Below the pieces are notes generated by a model, which saw nothing but the letters and a program-made list of their open reading frames with translations, had not been told where the DNA came from and made no database searches. The translations under genes were made by a program, and so were the position numbers. Positions 54,781 through 63,382 of a stretch of DNA of 64,000 nt are shown here, piece by piece; position 1 is the first letter of the stretch, and the number at the start of each line of letters is the position of its first letter. Origin of the DNA: Candidatus Zixiibacteriota bacterium (lineage in GTDB: Bacteria; Zixibacteria; MSB-5A5; GN15; FEB-12); assembly GCA_017999435.1 (NCBI GenBank), contig JAGNLV010000003.1:372001-436000 (forward strand). The letters run 5' to 3'.

Positions 54781-56130
54781 CTAGATCTGAGTCTGCTCCC
54801 GCAGGAACGCCGCGACCTCCGCCGTCTTCATCCGCTTCTGCTCCTGGGTATCGCGGAAGCGCAGCGTCATCGTCTCGTCCTCGATTGTCTGGCCGTCGAT
54901 CGTGATGCAGAACGGGCAGCCCGCCTCATCCATGCGCGCATACCGGCGGCCCACGGCGCCGGAGACATCGTAGAACACCTTGAAATGCCGCTTCAGTTCG
55001 GCGTACACCTTCTCGGCGAACTCCGGCATTCCGTCCTTCTTGACCAGCGGGAACACGGCCGCCTTGATCGGCGCCACCTTCGGCGAGAGGCGCAAAAACA
55101 CCCGCGTCTCCCCTTTGATTTCTTCCTCGTCGTACGCGTCGACCAGGAGCGTGAGGAGCGTTCGGTCGCACCCGGCCGAGGTCTCGATAATGTACGGGAC
55201 GAACTTCTCGGTGTAGACGTCGTCGCTGTAGCGCAGGTCTTTGCCGGTGGCCTGCATGTGCCGCCCGAGGTCGAAGTCGGTCCGGTTGTGCACGCCCTCG
55301 AGTTCCTGCCAGCCGAAGGGGTACTCGTACTCGATATCCCAGGCCGCCTTGGCGTAGTGCGCCAGTTCCCCGGGGCCGTGCTGGTGCCAGCGCAGCCGGG
55401 CCTCCCGGATCCCCAGGTCGAGATAGAACTGCCAGCGCTGCGCCCGCCAGTACTCCATCCACTTCTCATCTTCGCCCGGCGCGACGAAATACTGCATCTC
55501 CATCTGCTCGAACTCGCGCGTGCGGAAAATGAAATTTCCCGGGGTGATTTCGTTGCGGAACGCCTTCCCGATCTGGGCGATCCCGAACGGGATTTTCTGG
55601 CGCGAGGAGTTCTTGACGTTGAGGAAATTGACATAGATCCCCTGCGCCGTTTCCGGCCGGAGGAACACCTCGCTCGCGGAATCCTCCATCGGCCCCATGT
55701 GCGTCTTGAACATGAGGTTGAACTGGCGCGCCTCGGTCAGTTCTCCGCCGCACTCCAGGGGCGACTTCGACGGTTTCAGGGGACAGCGCGAGGATTCAAG
55801 CTTGTCGGCCCGAAAACGCGCCTTGCACTTCTTGCAGTCCACCATGGGATCGTGGAATTCGGTCACGTGCCCCGAGGTATGCCACACCTGCGGGTGCATG
55901 AAGATCGCGGCATCGAGCCCCTCGACATCGTCCCGCCGGTGCGTCATCGCGTTCCACCACACCGTCTTGAGATTCCGCTTCAGCTCGGCACCGAGGGGAC
56001 CGTAGTCCCAGCACGACGACAGCCCGCCGTAGATCTCGCTGGAGGGGTAGATGAAGCCGCGCCGCTTGCACAGCGACACCAGCTTGTCCATCAACTCGTC
56101 ATTCTTCTTCTGTTCGCTCTTGGTCGTCAT
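54781..56130 (-). CDS. glyS: Glycyl-tRNA synthetase, homodimeric type
   Basis: A 449-aa class II aminoacyl-tRNA synthetase that charges tRNA-Gly. It is the alpha-2 type found in archaea, eukaryotes and many bacteria. Signatures: RRGFIYPSSEIYGGLSSCWD, YGPLGAELKRN, a Cys-rich insertion (VDCKKCKARF, RCPLK), FLRPETAQGIYVNFLN (motif 2 region), and QIGKAFRNEITPGNFIFRTR. The anticodon domain is at the end (RRYARMDEAGCPFCITID). It starts 23 nt after the recO stop, so recO-glyS is a likely operon. Confidence 0.98.
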   Translation of the reverse strand: MTTKSEQKKNDELMDKLVSLCKRRGFIYPSSEIYGGLSSCWDYGPLGAELKRNLKTVWWNAMTHRRDDVEGLDAAIFMHPQVWHTSGHVTEFHDPMVDCKKCKARFRADKLESSRCPLKPSKSPLECGGELTEARQFNLMFKTHMGPMEDSASEVFLRPETAQGIYVNFLNVKNSSRQKIPFGIAQIGKAFRNEITPGNFIFRTREFEQMEMQYFVAPGEDEKWMEYWRAQRWQFYLDLGIREARLRWHQHGPGELAHYAKAAWDIEYEYPFGWQELEGVHNRTDFDLGRHMQATGKDLRYSDDVYTEKFVPYIIETSAGCDRTLLTLLVDAYDEEEIKGETRVFLRLSPKVAPIKAAVFPLVKKDGMPEFAEKVYAELKRHFKVFYDVSGAVGRRYARMDEAGCPFCITIDGQTIEDETMTLRFRDTQEQKRMKTAEVAAFLREQTQI

Positions 56131-56153
56131 ACCGTCTTCGTGCTTTCCTTTCC

Positions 56154-56945
56154 TCAGGCTTCGGCGTCCTTCCTGAGCTTCTCCAAAAAAGTCAGCGCTT
56201 TCAGCTCCGCCCGCACATCCGCCTGGAAGCTCAGGAACCTGGTCAGCGCTTCTGTCAGCCGGACCGTCTCACGGTAACTTATCGGAAGCGTGGCCGCCTG
56301 TCCCAACGACGCTCCCTCCAGCGCCCGGATCAGCCGGTGGCTCTCCGAAGAAAAGGGAATATAGCAATCTCCGACCGATTCGCAAGCCCGGCAGACCATT
56401 CCCCCACGCTCGGCCGAGAACTGCACCCCCCCGGCGGCGTCGGCCAGCCGCTCCCCCGTCGCCCCGCACGCCACGCACCGGGTGAGCGAGGGGTGGTACC
56501 CGAGCCGCGAGATCAGCCGGATGTAGTAATTCACGAAGAGCGGCCCCAGCCCTTGTTTCGGCGCCGTCTCCACCAATTCGAGGTAGGAAACCGTGTAGGT
56601 ATAGAGGTCCGGGTGCGGCGCCCGGTCCCCCAGCAGACTCAGCAGCAGTTCGATCGCCGCCGAGGCGAAAGCCAGCCGCCCGAGCGTCCCCTCCCGCTCG
56701 AACTGCCACGCCTGTACGAGGCTGACGTCCGACAGGTACCCCGCCGATTCCTTCTCCGAGTGGTAGAACGTCAGCTCCAGGCGGGCGAACGGAACGAGCC
56801 GCCCCCGTTTGCCGGTCAGCCGCCGCCCGCCCCGGTCGGTCAGAGCCAGCCGCCCGAAATCGCGGGTGAAAAACACCACCGTCCGCGAGGACTCCGACCA
56901 GTTGTGCGCGCGCAGGAGAATCGCTTCCGTCGCCTTTATCGCCAT
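56154..56945 (-). CDS. recO: DNA repair protein RecO
   Basis: A 263-aa protein that helps load RecA in recombinational repair. The N-terminal OB fold is visible as MAIKATEAILLRAHNWSESS, RTVVFFTRDFGRLALTDRGG; the helical part holds a zinc-finger-like pair CVACGA and MVCRACES. ATG 56945 is preferred: GGTGAGA lies upstream and the longer form is Arg-rich. It precedes glyS on the same strand, an arrangement also known in other bacteria. Confidence 0.93.
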   Translation of the reverse strand: MAIKATEAILLRAHNWSESSRTVVFFTRDFGRLALTDRGGRRLTGKRGRLVPFARLELTFYHSEKESAGYLSDVSLVQAWQFEREGTLGRLAFASAAIELLLSLLGDRAPHPDLYTYTVSYLELVETAPKQGLGPLFVNYYIRLISRLGYHPSLTRCVACGATGERLADAAGGVQFSAERGGMVCRACESVGDCYIPFSSESHRLIRALEGASLGQAATLPISYRETVRLTEALTRFLSFQADVRAELKALTFLEKLRKDAEA

Positions 56946-57221
56946 GGTCTCACCGCAGTTCCCGTTTTGAGTGCGGGTCGGCGCCGCCCCTATGCCGGCG
57001 GCCCGGACCGCGCCCCGCAATAACGGCATTTTGCGGCTGCTGCGCCACCGCTAAGCGCTCTGCCCCCCGCCGGCTGCGTTCGAAAGGCTTCCGGGCCGCG
57101 ACCGGCCCGGTCCGGGCGAGTGAACATGGGTCAAAAAGGTTCACAATGTGATTGCGCCCGGCCGCCCGAGGGCCTATCTTGCCCTCACCGGACAGTAAAC
57201 CTCTTGAAATGGGAGATCGCT

Positions 57222-57716
57222 ATGCAGACCGAACCGCACCCGGAACACATCTGGCTGCAGCGCTTTGTCGGCGACTGGACCATTGAGATCCAGGCGGTGA
57301 TGGGACCCGGCGAACCGCCGACCACCCACACCGGGCGCGAAACCGTCCGCTCCCTCGGCGGGCTGTGGATTGTCGCCGAAGGCCACGGGGAGACGCCCGG
57401 CGGCTCGTTCGACTCCATCCTCACGCTCGGCTTTGACCCGCAGCGCCGGCGGTTCGTCGGCAGCTTCATTGCCTCCGTAATGACCCACTTCTGGATATAC
57501 GAGGGCGCCCTCGATGCCGCCGGGAAAGTGCTCACCCTCGACTGCGAGGGCCCCGTCTTCGGCGCCGAAGGAAAGACCACCCGGTACCAAGACGTCCACA
57601 CCTGGGTCTCCGAGAATGAGCGCACCCTCACCGGAAAGATCCTCGGACCCGATGGGCAGTGGCAGGACATGATGACCAGCCGGTATCGGCGGGTTCGCCG
57701 GACTGCGACTCAGTAG
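57222..57716 (+). CDS. DUF1579 domain protein
   Basis: A 164-aa cytosolic protein: HIWLQRFVGDWTIEIQAVMG, ETVRSLGGLWIVAEGHGE, DSILTLGFDPQRRRFVGSFI and MTHFWIYEGALDAAGKVLTL, all standard DUF1579 pieces. This family has a lipocalin-like small-molecule barrel in structure predictions. ATG 57222 has GGGAG upstream; the upstream in-frame ATG at 57120 is rejected. Function unknown. Confidence 0.93.
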   Translation: MQTEPHPEHIWLQRFVGDWTIEIQAVMGPGEPPTTHTGRETVRSLGGLWIVAEGHGETPGGSFDSILTLGFDPQRRRFVGSFIASVMTHFWIYEGALDAAGKVLTLDCEGPVFGAEGKTTRYQDVHTWVSENERTLTGKILGPDGQWQDMMTSRYRRVRRTATQ

Positions 57717-58116
57717 ACGAAGGACCTGCCTCGATGAGGCGACCGGGCGTCTTCAATCCGGTCAACCTCGACGGTTGATTTCCCGGCTGCGGCGGCGACA
57801 TCTTTCGGCATGCTGTCGATGATGAGTTGCAGCAGTTCGCCGACGATCGTCTCCTCCTGTACCCGCGAACGGGCCGAGTGAACCGCCATGCGCCTCGTGG
57901 AAGATGATCCCGCCGGAATTGCCCGCGAACTCAAACGGCAGGCGGGGGCCGGCCTGCGGGCGAGGAACCTGACCGCCCACCTCCGGAGCCCTGACCGCCT
58001 GTGTCTCCCGGGGGATGAAACGGCGCAAAGCGAGACCTCCCGCCTCCCGCGCTGCGGAGACCTTGGCGGGCGGTCTCTGTCGTTTGTGCACGTGTGGGGG
58101 GAATCCCCCGCCCCCG
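57717..58116. other. Intergenic region between convergent genes, nothing recognised
   Basis: A 400-bp gap between the convergent ends of the DUF1579 gene and the FtsB/DivIC-like gene. It is highly GC-rich. A GGGGGGAATCCCCC palindrome lies near 58096-58109. No gene is convincing. Confidence 0.4.
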
Positions 58117-58482
58117 TCACTGGCCGCGATACCGGTAGATCACCTCGTTGGGCCGTACCATGCGGTAGCGTGTGCGGGCGATGTACTCGAGGTAGCTCGG
58201 GTCCGTCTCCAGCATATGCCGGATGCGGGCCGCATCGGCCAGCGCCACCGTGTACTGGCGGTTGGCCTCCAGGAGCGCCCCGTGTTCGAGGTGCAGCCGG
58301 ATAATCCGGGGAATGCTGTACTCCCCGACGGCCAGGGACCAGACAAACATCCCCCCGACCACCCACAGCCCGTAGCGCACGATCTGGCGGCGCAGGCGCG
58401 AGTCGCCGGAGGCCAGTCGCGCCCTGAAATTCTCAGCCACCGGCGCCCAGAACGGCCGGCCCTGTTTTACCCGTCTCGGCAT
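58117..58482 (-). CDS. Septum formation initiator family protein (FtsB/DivIC-like)
   Basis: A 121-aa protein with one membrane helix (IVRYGLWVVGGMFVWSLAV) followed by a heptad-like helical segment and RTRYRMVRPNEVIYRYRG, the terminal YR-x-VxPxExxY motif of the FtsB/DivIC family. Such proteins link early and late division proteins (FtsL, FtsQ). ATG 58482 is assumed; an ATG 13 codons earlier is possible. No strong ribosome site. It lies divergently from pilT. Confidence 0.85.
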   Translation of the reverse strand: MPRRVKQGRPFWAPVAENFRARLASGDSRLRRQIVRYGLWVVGGMFVWSLAVGEYSIPRIIRLHLEHGALLEANRQYTVALADAARIRHMLETDPSYLEYIARTRYRMVRPNEVIYRYRGQ

Positions 58483-58695
58483 GGGGAGATTGTTACAGCG
58501 GCCGACGCTGTTCGGCAACATAAAATCGCCGCCGCCCGGGTTGACCCGGAAATGCGCCCTGCCCGCGGCAACCGCGCCCGGCCGTTTCAACCCCGCCCTG
58601 TGCAACTTCTGCGCACCCCGTCCCCTTCATCCCTCCGCCCTTCCTGCCGATACTACTCAAAACGTCCGAGATTGATCACGCGACGGCGGACCCAC

Positions 58696-59778
58696 ATGGC
58701 AAAGATCGACCAACTCCTGAATATTGTGCGCGACGCCCACGCCTCCGACCTCCACCTGGCCGCCGGGAGCGTCCCGATCGTGCGCGTCTCCGGCCGGCTG
58801 GAGAAGACGAGCCACAAGCGCCTCACGAGCGAGACGATCAAGGCGCTCGTTTACGAGATGCTCTCGGACGATCAGATCCGCCTGTTTGAGCGCGAGGGGG
58901 ATCTCGATGTCGCGTATGGTGTTCCCGGGGGCGCCCGTTTCCGCATCAACATTTTCCACATGCAGTGCGGCGTGGCCGCCGCGATCCGGCTCATCCCCGA
59001 CCGGCCGCCGAGCCTCGACTCCCTCGGCTTCGCCGACACCGTCGCCCGCCTCACGGAACAGCGTTCCGGGCTGATCCTGGTCACCGGCCCCACCAACTCC
59101 GGCAAGACCACGACCCTGGCGGCCATGATCGACCAGATCAACACCGGTTTCGCCCGCCACATTCTCACCCTCGAGGACCCGATCGAGTACATCCACGAGA
59201 GCAAGAACTCGCTCGTGTCCCAGCGCCAGGTCGGCCGCCACGTCGGGTCGTTCGCCGCCGGTCTGCGCGCCGCGCTGCGCGAGGATCCCGATGTGATCAC
59301 GGTCGGCGAACTCCGCGACACCGAGACAATCGCCCAGGCTATCACCGCCGCCGAGACCGGCCTGCTGGTCCTCGGCACCCTGCACACCACGAGCGCCGCC
59401 GCCACCGTCGACCGCATCGTCGATGTCTTCCCGCCGGACCAGCAGCAGCAGATTCGCATCATGCTCGCCGATACCCTGCTCGGAGTCGTCTCCCAGCACC
59501 TGCTCACCCGGGCCGACGGCCCCGGCCGCGTCCTCGCGTACGAACTGCTCGTCCGCACGCCCTCGGTGCAGAATCTCATCCGCGAGAGCAAGACGCACCA
59601 GTTGTCGATGATCATCCAATCCAGCCGGAAGCTCGGCATGCGGCTTCTGGACAATCACCTCAAGGCGCTTGTCGATGCCGGGATTATCAGACCCGAGGAG
59701 GCGGTGCGCGTCGCCCACGACCCGTCGCCGTTCCTCGCCAAATCCGAGCAGCCGGAAGAGATGGTGCCCGCGCCATGA
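58696..59778 (+). CDS. pilT: Type IV pilus retraction ATPase PilT
   Basis: A 360-aa secretion/pilus ATPase of usual length. Seen: the HASDLHLAAGSVPIVRVSG entry motif, Walker A VTGPTNSGKTTTLAAM with Lys137, the Asp box LEDPIEYIHESKNS, the Walker B/AIRELRD-like VGELRDTETIAQAI and HTTSAAATVDRIVDVFPPDQ. It powers twitching retraction. The stop codon overlaps the start of the next gene (ATGA), so the two are coupled. Start ATG 58696 follows no strong ribosome site. Confidence 0.96.
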   Translation: MAKIDQLLNIVRDAHASDLHLAAGSVPIVRVSGRLEKTSHKRLTSETIKALVYEMLSDDQIRLFEREGDLDVAYGVPGGARFRINIFHMQCGVAAAIRLIPDRPPSLDSLGFADTVARLTEQRSGLILVTGPTNSGKTTTLAAMIDQINTGFARHILTLEDPIEYIHESKNSLVSQRQVGRHVGSFAAGLRAALREDPDVITVGELRDTETIAQAITAAETGLLVLGTLHTTSAAATVDRIVDVFPPDQQQQIRIMLADTLLGVVSQHLLTRADGPGRVLAYELLVRTPSVQNLIRESKTHQLSMIIQSSRKLGMRLLDNHLKALVDAGIIRPEEAVRVAHDPSPFLAKSEQPEEMVPAP

Positions 59779-62060
59779 GCCCGTCGCCGAAAAAACGACT
59801 CGATGAGATTCTCGTCGCCGAGGGCCTCGCCAGCGACACGCAGATTCGCGAGGCCCTCATGCGCCAGAAAGCCCGGGGCGGCAAACTCGGCTCCCACCTG
59901 CTCTACCACCGCTATGTCGACGAGGCCGGCCTGGTCAAGGCCCTCGCCATTCAGTTCGCCTGCGAAGGGGTGGTCCTGGCCAACCTCGACATCCCGGACT
60001 CCATCCTCGAGTTGATTCCCAAGAAGATCGCCCTCGCCCGGCGCGTCCTCCCCGTCGCTTTCGACGGCGCCACCCAGACTGTCACCGTCGCCTGCGAAGA
60101 TCCGACCGACGCCGCTCTCCAGCGCGAGCTCCAGTTCGCTCTGGGCGGCCGCCCCGTGAAACTCTGCGTCGCCGCCGAACTCGCCCTCGACGTCGCCATC
60201 GCCCGCTGCTACCTCAAACAGTCCCGGTCGCTCGAGGAGAGCCTCGCCCTGGCGATTCCGGACGCCGCCACCGACACCGGCCCGATCGCGGTCCCGGCCG
60301 CCGCCGGGAACGGCCCCGCCCCGTCCGACCGCGAAGCTATCCTCCTCGTCACCGACGAGGAGTACTGCGGACCGCTCCTTCAGGCGATCTTCGAACGCGA
60401 CAATTTCGACGTGACCACGACCGATTCCGCCGACGATGCGATTGAGGCGATCGGCAACCGCCGCTTCCACAGCGTCTTCATCAAAGACACCGTCCCCGGC
60501 GATTACCTCGACCTGATCGACAGGCTCCGCAAGATCTCGCCGCGCACCCGGGTGCGCTACTACGAATCGGCCGCCCGCCTGCTCCTGGTCGACGATCTCT
60601 TCACGACCGAGGGGGACCTCCTCGTCAAGAACCTCGACCTTTTCACGGCCATGATGTCGACGCAGGCGCGCCAGCCCGACAACCACAGCGGCCGCGTCGG
60701 CCACTACGCCGACCGCCTCTGCCGCCGCCTCGGCCTGCCCGACAAAGACCGCCTCCAGATTGTCTCGGCCGCCTACCTCCACGACCTCGCCCGCTTCCAC
60801 TACACCCCGTCCGAGACCCGCGACACCCGCACGACCATCAAACTCACCACCCGTCTCCTCCAGTCGCTGAACTACCCGCCGGTGGTCGTTGAAATGCTGC
60901 GGAAAATGTACGTCGACCTCAAGGGCAAGTACACCAAGCGCCTCCCCATCGAGGCCCTCGGCGGCAACATCCTGACCATCGTCGACCTCTACTGCGAAAA
61001 TGTCGCCGCCAACGAGCGCCTCCTCCTGGACAAATTCGACGCGATCAAGAAGAAATTCCGCGACCTCACCGGCCGCCTCTTCATGGCCGAAGTCGCGGAG
61101 GCCTTCATCGGCCTCATCCAGGAGGAACTGCTGGCGCAGCAGACCTCTCTGCAGGTCGCCCAGGTGATGCTGCTGTCCGATCGGCCCGGCTCTCTCACCC
61201 CCGCTTACCTCCGCCTGCGCAACGAGGGTTTCCGCACCATGGCCCCTGCCGGCCTCGACTCCTTCGTCGATCTCTACCGCCGCAGCCGCCCCGACATCAT
61301 TGTCCTCGCGGTCTCCGGGTCGGCCGAGGACGTCGTCGCTTTCATCGAGCGCCTGCGCCAACGCGACGTTGATTTCGATCACACCCCAGCCTTTGCTTTG
61401 GTCGACAGCGCCGTTGTCCCCTCGCTCACCGGGCTCCTGGAGAAGGGGATCGAGGACATTCTTCCCGTCGATGCCGGCCTCGACCTGCTGGTGGTGAAGA
61501 TGCAGAAGATCCAGGCGGTGCTGCAGGCGAAGCAGAAGCAGCGCGAAACCGCCGACCACAAGTCCGGCGCCACCGGCCGTCTCGCCGACATGAATCTCAT
61601 CGACCTCCTGCAGGCCCTCGGCCCGAGCCGCAGGACGGCCCGCATCACCGTCACCCCCGGCCCCTCCGCCGCCCGAGCCGACGATTCTCGCCCGGGCCTT
61701 GAGCCCGACCCGCGCGGCGGTTTCTCCGACAATTCGCGCGCCGGCCGTTCCGGCGACGCCGCCAGCGCCGGAAGCACTCCCGGCCGGCCCGATCGCCGCC
61801 CCGACCAGAAAGACCGCCGCCTGAACGACCATCTCATCCTCTACCTCGACCGCGGAGCGATCGTCTTCGCCCAGTACCGGGACAAAATCGGCGCCGAGGC
61901 GGTCTATGAAACAATCGGCTGGGCGGATGGGTACTGGTCGGTGGAACCGGTGTCCCGCGAGGCCCTTCCCGCTCCGAACAACGACCTCTCCAATGAGTCG
62001 ATTCTCATGGAAGGCTGCCGCCTCCTCGACGAACGCCTCCACGCCGGCAAGTTGTTTTGA
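59775..62060 (+). CDS. MshEN-REC-HD-REC-PATAN regulatory fusion protein
   Basis: A 761-aa cytosolic protein. Residues about 1-150: MshEN/GspE N-terminal type domain (LDEILVAEGLASDTQIREAL, GGKLGSHLLYHRYVDEAGLV). About 185-290: receiver-like fold (AILLVTDEEYCGPLLQAIFE). About 295-450: an HD domain with His304 and His336-Asp337 (NHSGRVGHYADRLCRRLG, AAYLHDLARFHY); the later GYP motif of phosphodiesterases is replaced by LKGKYTKRLP. About 460-575: a second receiver-like fold. Last 170 residues: DUF4388/PATAN type (LADMNLIDLLQALGPSRRTA) with a variable linker. MshEN domains bind c-di-GMP and PATAN occurs in pilus/chemotaxis regulators. Coupled to pilT, it probably controls pilus motor function. Confidence 0.88.
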   Translation: MSPSPKKRLDEILVAEGLASDTQIREALMRQKARGGKLGSHLLYHRYVDEAGLVKALAIQFACEGVVLANLDIPDSILELIPKKIALARRVLPVAFDGATQTVTVACEDPTDAALQRELQFALGGRPVKLCVAAELALDVAIARCYLKQSRSLEESLALAIPDAATDTGPIAVPAAAGNGPAPSDREAILLVTDEEYCGPLLQAIFERDNFDVTTTDSADDAIEAIGNRRFHSVFIKDTVPGDYLDLIDRLRKISPRTRVRYYESAARLLLVDDLFTTEGDLLVKNLDLFTAMMSTQARQPDNHSGRVGHYADRLCRRLGLPDKDRLQIVSAAYLHDLARFHYTPSETRDTRTTIKLTTRLLQSLNYPPVVVEMLRKMYVDLKGKYTKRLPIEALGGNILTIVDLYCENVAANERLLLDKFDAIKKKFRDLTGRLFMAEVAEAFIGLIQEELLAQQTSLQVAQVMLLSDRPGSLTPAYLRLRNEGFRTMAPAGLDSFVDLYRRSRPDIIVLAVSGSAEDVVAFIERLRQRDVDFDHTPAFALVDSAVVPSLTGLLEKGIEDILPVDAGLDLLVVKMQKIQAVLQAKQKQRETADHKSGATGRLADMNLIDLLQALGPSRRTARITVTPGPSAARADDSRPGLEPDPRGGFSDNSRAGRSGDAASAGSTPGRPDRRPDQKDRRLNDHLILYLDRGAIVFAQYRDKIGAEAVYETIGWADGYWSVEPVSREALPAPNNDLSNESILMEGCRLLDERLHAGKLF

Positions 62061-62106
62061 CCTTTCCTCCGATGGCGCCGGGCACACAGGTAACAGCCGT
62101 CCCCCG

Positions 62107-62239
62107 GATCTCTTGTGGGTCAGGACCCTTGTGGTCCTGACATTCTGACCATCGATGTGAGCAGCCCCGTCAGGATCATAAAGGTCCTGACTTACAAGAC
62201 CTATTTCGCGGAGGTTATCCGGCCCGTGTCGCGATCGCC
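62107..62239 (-). repeat. 133-bp dispersed double-hairpin element, copy B
   Basis: Two perfect GTCAGGA/TCCTGAC hairpins with 9-nt loops (62119-62141 and 62169-62191), 27 nt apart, the same geometry as copy A at 36887-37019. It ends 12 nt from the stop codon of the TPR gene on the minus strand. Confidence 0.85.
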
Positions 62240-62251
62240 TTCACCGGCGGC

Positions 62252-63319
62252 TTACTCCCCGGCCACCCCCAGATACTCCAGCCGCTCCCGCTGCCGCTCC
62301 TGCGTCTCTTCCGACACCTCTCCCATGTATCCCGACACATCGGCGGCCGTGCCCGCCCATTCGCCCGGCAGGCCCATCATCTCAAAGCACCGGGCGATCC
62401 GATAGTCGCACTCGATCAGGTTGTAATAGTTGCCGGGCTCTTCGCGCAGCATTTCCCGCAACCGGCCGTACGCCGCCGCCGCATCGGCATAGCGTCCCAG
62501 GCGATACTGCGCCTCGGCCACCGGCCACAGGAAGCTCCGGCTGTGCGGGTAGCGGCGCATCAGGCTGTCGCCGAGCGCAACCGCTTCCCGGTACTCCTTA
62601 CGATCCAGCCGCACCCAGACCAGCGATGATCTCGCGGCCTCCCTCGAAATGAGCGACCCCTCCGCCGCCGTCTCCAGCTCCCGCAGGCCCCGTTCCTTGT
62701 CATCGGATACAATTCCCAGCCATCGCAGTACTCCCGCCTTCGCCGACTTCCAGTAATGGTACAGCCCCAACCCAAAGTACAGGTCGTACACCGTGCTGTC
62801 GGCCCGCAGTCCCCGTTCGTAGAGTCCGGCCGCGGTTCTCCCGGCGCGCGCGGCGGTGAGCTTTGATCCGAACTTGGCTTCCCAGACCGCGCGGTAGGAG
62901 GCGGCGTGTCCGAGCACGAGGAATCCCCAGGCCCGCGTGTGCCGATCTCCCGACGCGATCTGTAATCCCGCCAAGCGCTCCGCCGCGGCGAGGCTTGTGC
63001 GGAACTCGCGTTCGCGCAGCGCCTCCTCGGCGTCGTAGGCCGCCGTGACCAGCGTGATGCCCGTGAACAGGTGTCCCAGCGGGTCATCCGGGTACGAGGA
63101 CACCATAAGTCGCGCGACCTTCTCGGCTGCGTCGTACCGGTCGTTGTAGAGGTCTTCCTGAAGCGCGGCCAGCAGCCGCACCTGCTGGGAATCCGGGTAC
63201 GCGGCTGCCCGTGCGCTCGTGTGCGCGGGGAGGAGCGCCGCCAGGACTACGGCGACGACCGCGGCCGTCGCACGCCGGGAGTATGTGAGCCGGACCGTCA
63301 CATGCCTAGTATCGGCCAA
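62252..63319 (-). CDS. Exported TPR protein
   Basis: Up to 355 aa. A signal segment (AAVVAVVLAALLPAHTSARA) is followed by at least five TPR-like helical pairs (AEKVARLMVSSYPDDPLGHL, YREAVALGDSLMRRYPHSRS, FLWPVAEAQYRLGRYADAAA). TPRs serve as protein-binding scaffolds; here probably in the periplasm. Start is uncertain: TTG at 63319 or GTG at 63301, neither with a strong ribosome site. Partner unknown. Confidence 0.82.
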   Translation of the reverse strand: MADTRHVTVRLTYSRRATAAVVAVVLAALLPAHTSARAAAYPDSQQVRLLAALQEDLYNDRYDAAEKVARLMVSSYPDDPLGHLFTGITLVTAAYDAEEALREREFRTSLAAAERLAGLQIASGDRHTRAWGFLVLGHAASYRAVWEAKFGSKLTAARAGRTAAGLYERGLRADSTVYDLYFGLGLYHYWKSAKAGVLRWLGIVSDDKERGLRELETAAEGSLISREAARSSLVWVRLDRKEYREAVALGDSLMRRYPHSRSFLWPVAEAQYRLGRYADAAAAYGRLREMLREEPGNYYNLIECDYRIARCFEMMGLPGEWAGTAADVSGYMGEVSEETQERQRERLEYLGVAGE

Positions 63320-63382
63320 TAGGGTCGGCGATTGAGCGGGGGAAAAGTTGGCAGCTCGGCCGGGAGGCGGCCGGGGCGGTTG

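Noticed and set aside
58965-62060. A 1031-codon plus-strand frame across pilT and the regulator
   Set aside because: Its first third is an Arg/His/Pro-rich shifted reading of pilT. Only the part from 59775 on is a real protein, and that has its own ATG overlapping the pilT stop.
59655-62087. An 810-codon antisense frame
   Set aside because: Low-complexity Gly/Val/Glu-rich shadow of the MshEN-REC-HD gene with no recognisable domain.
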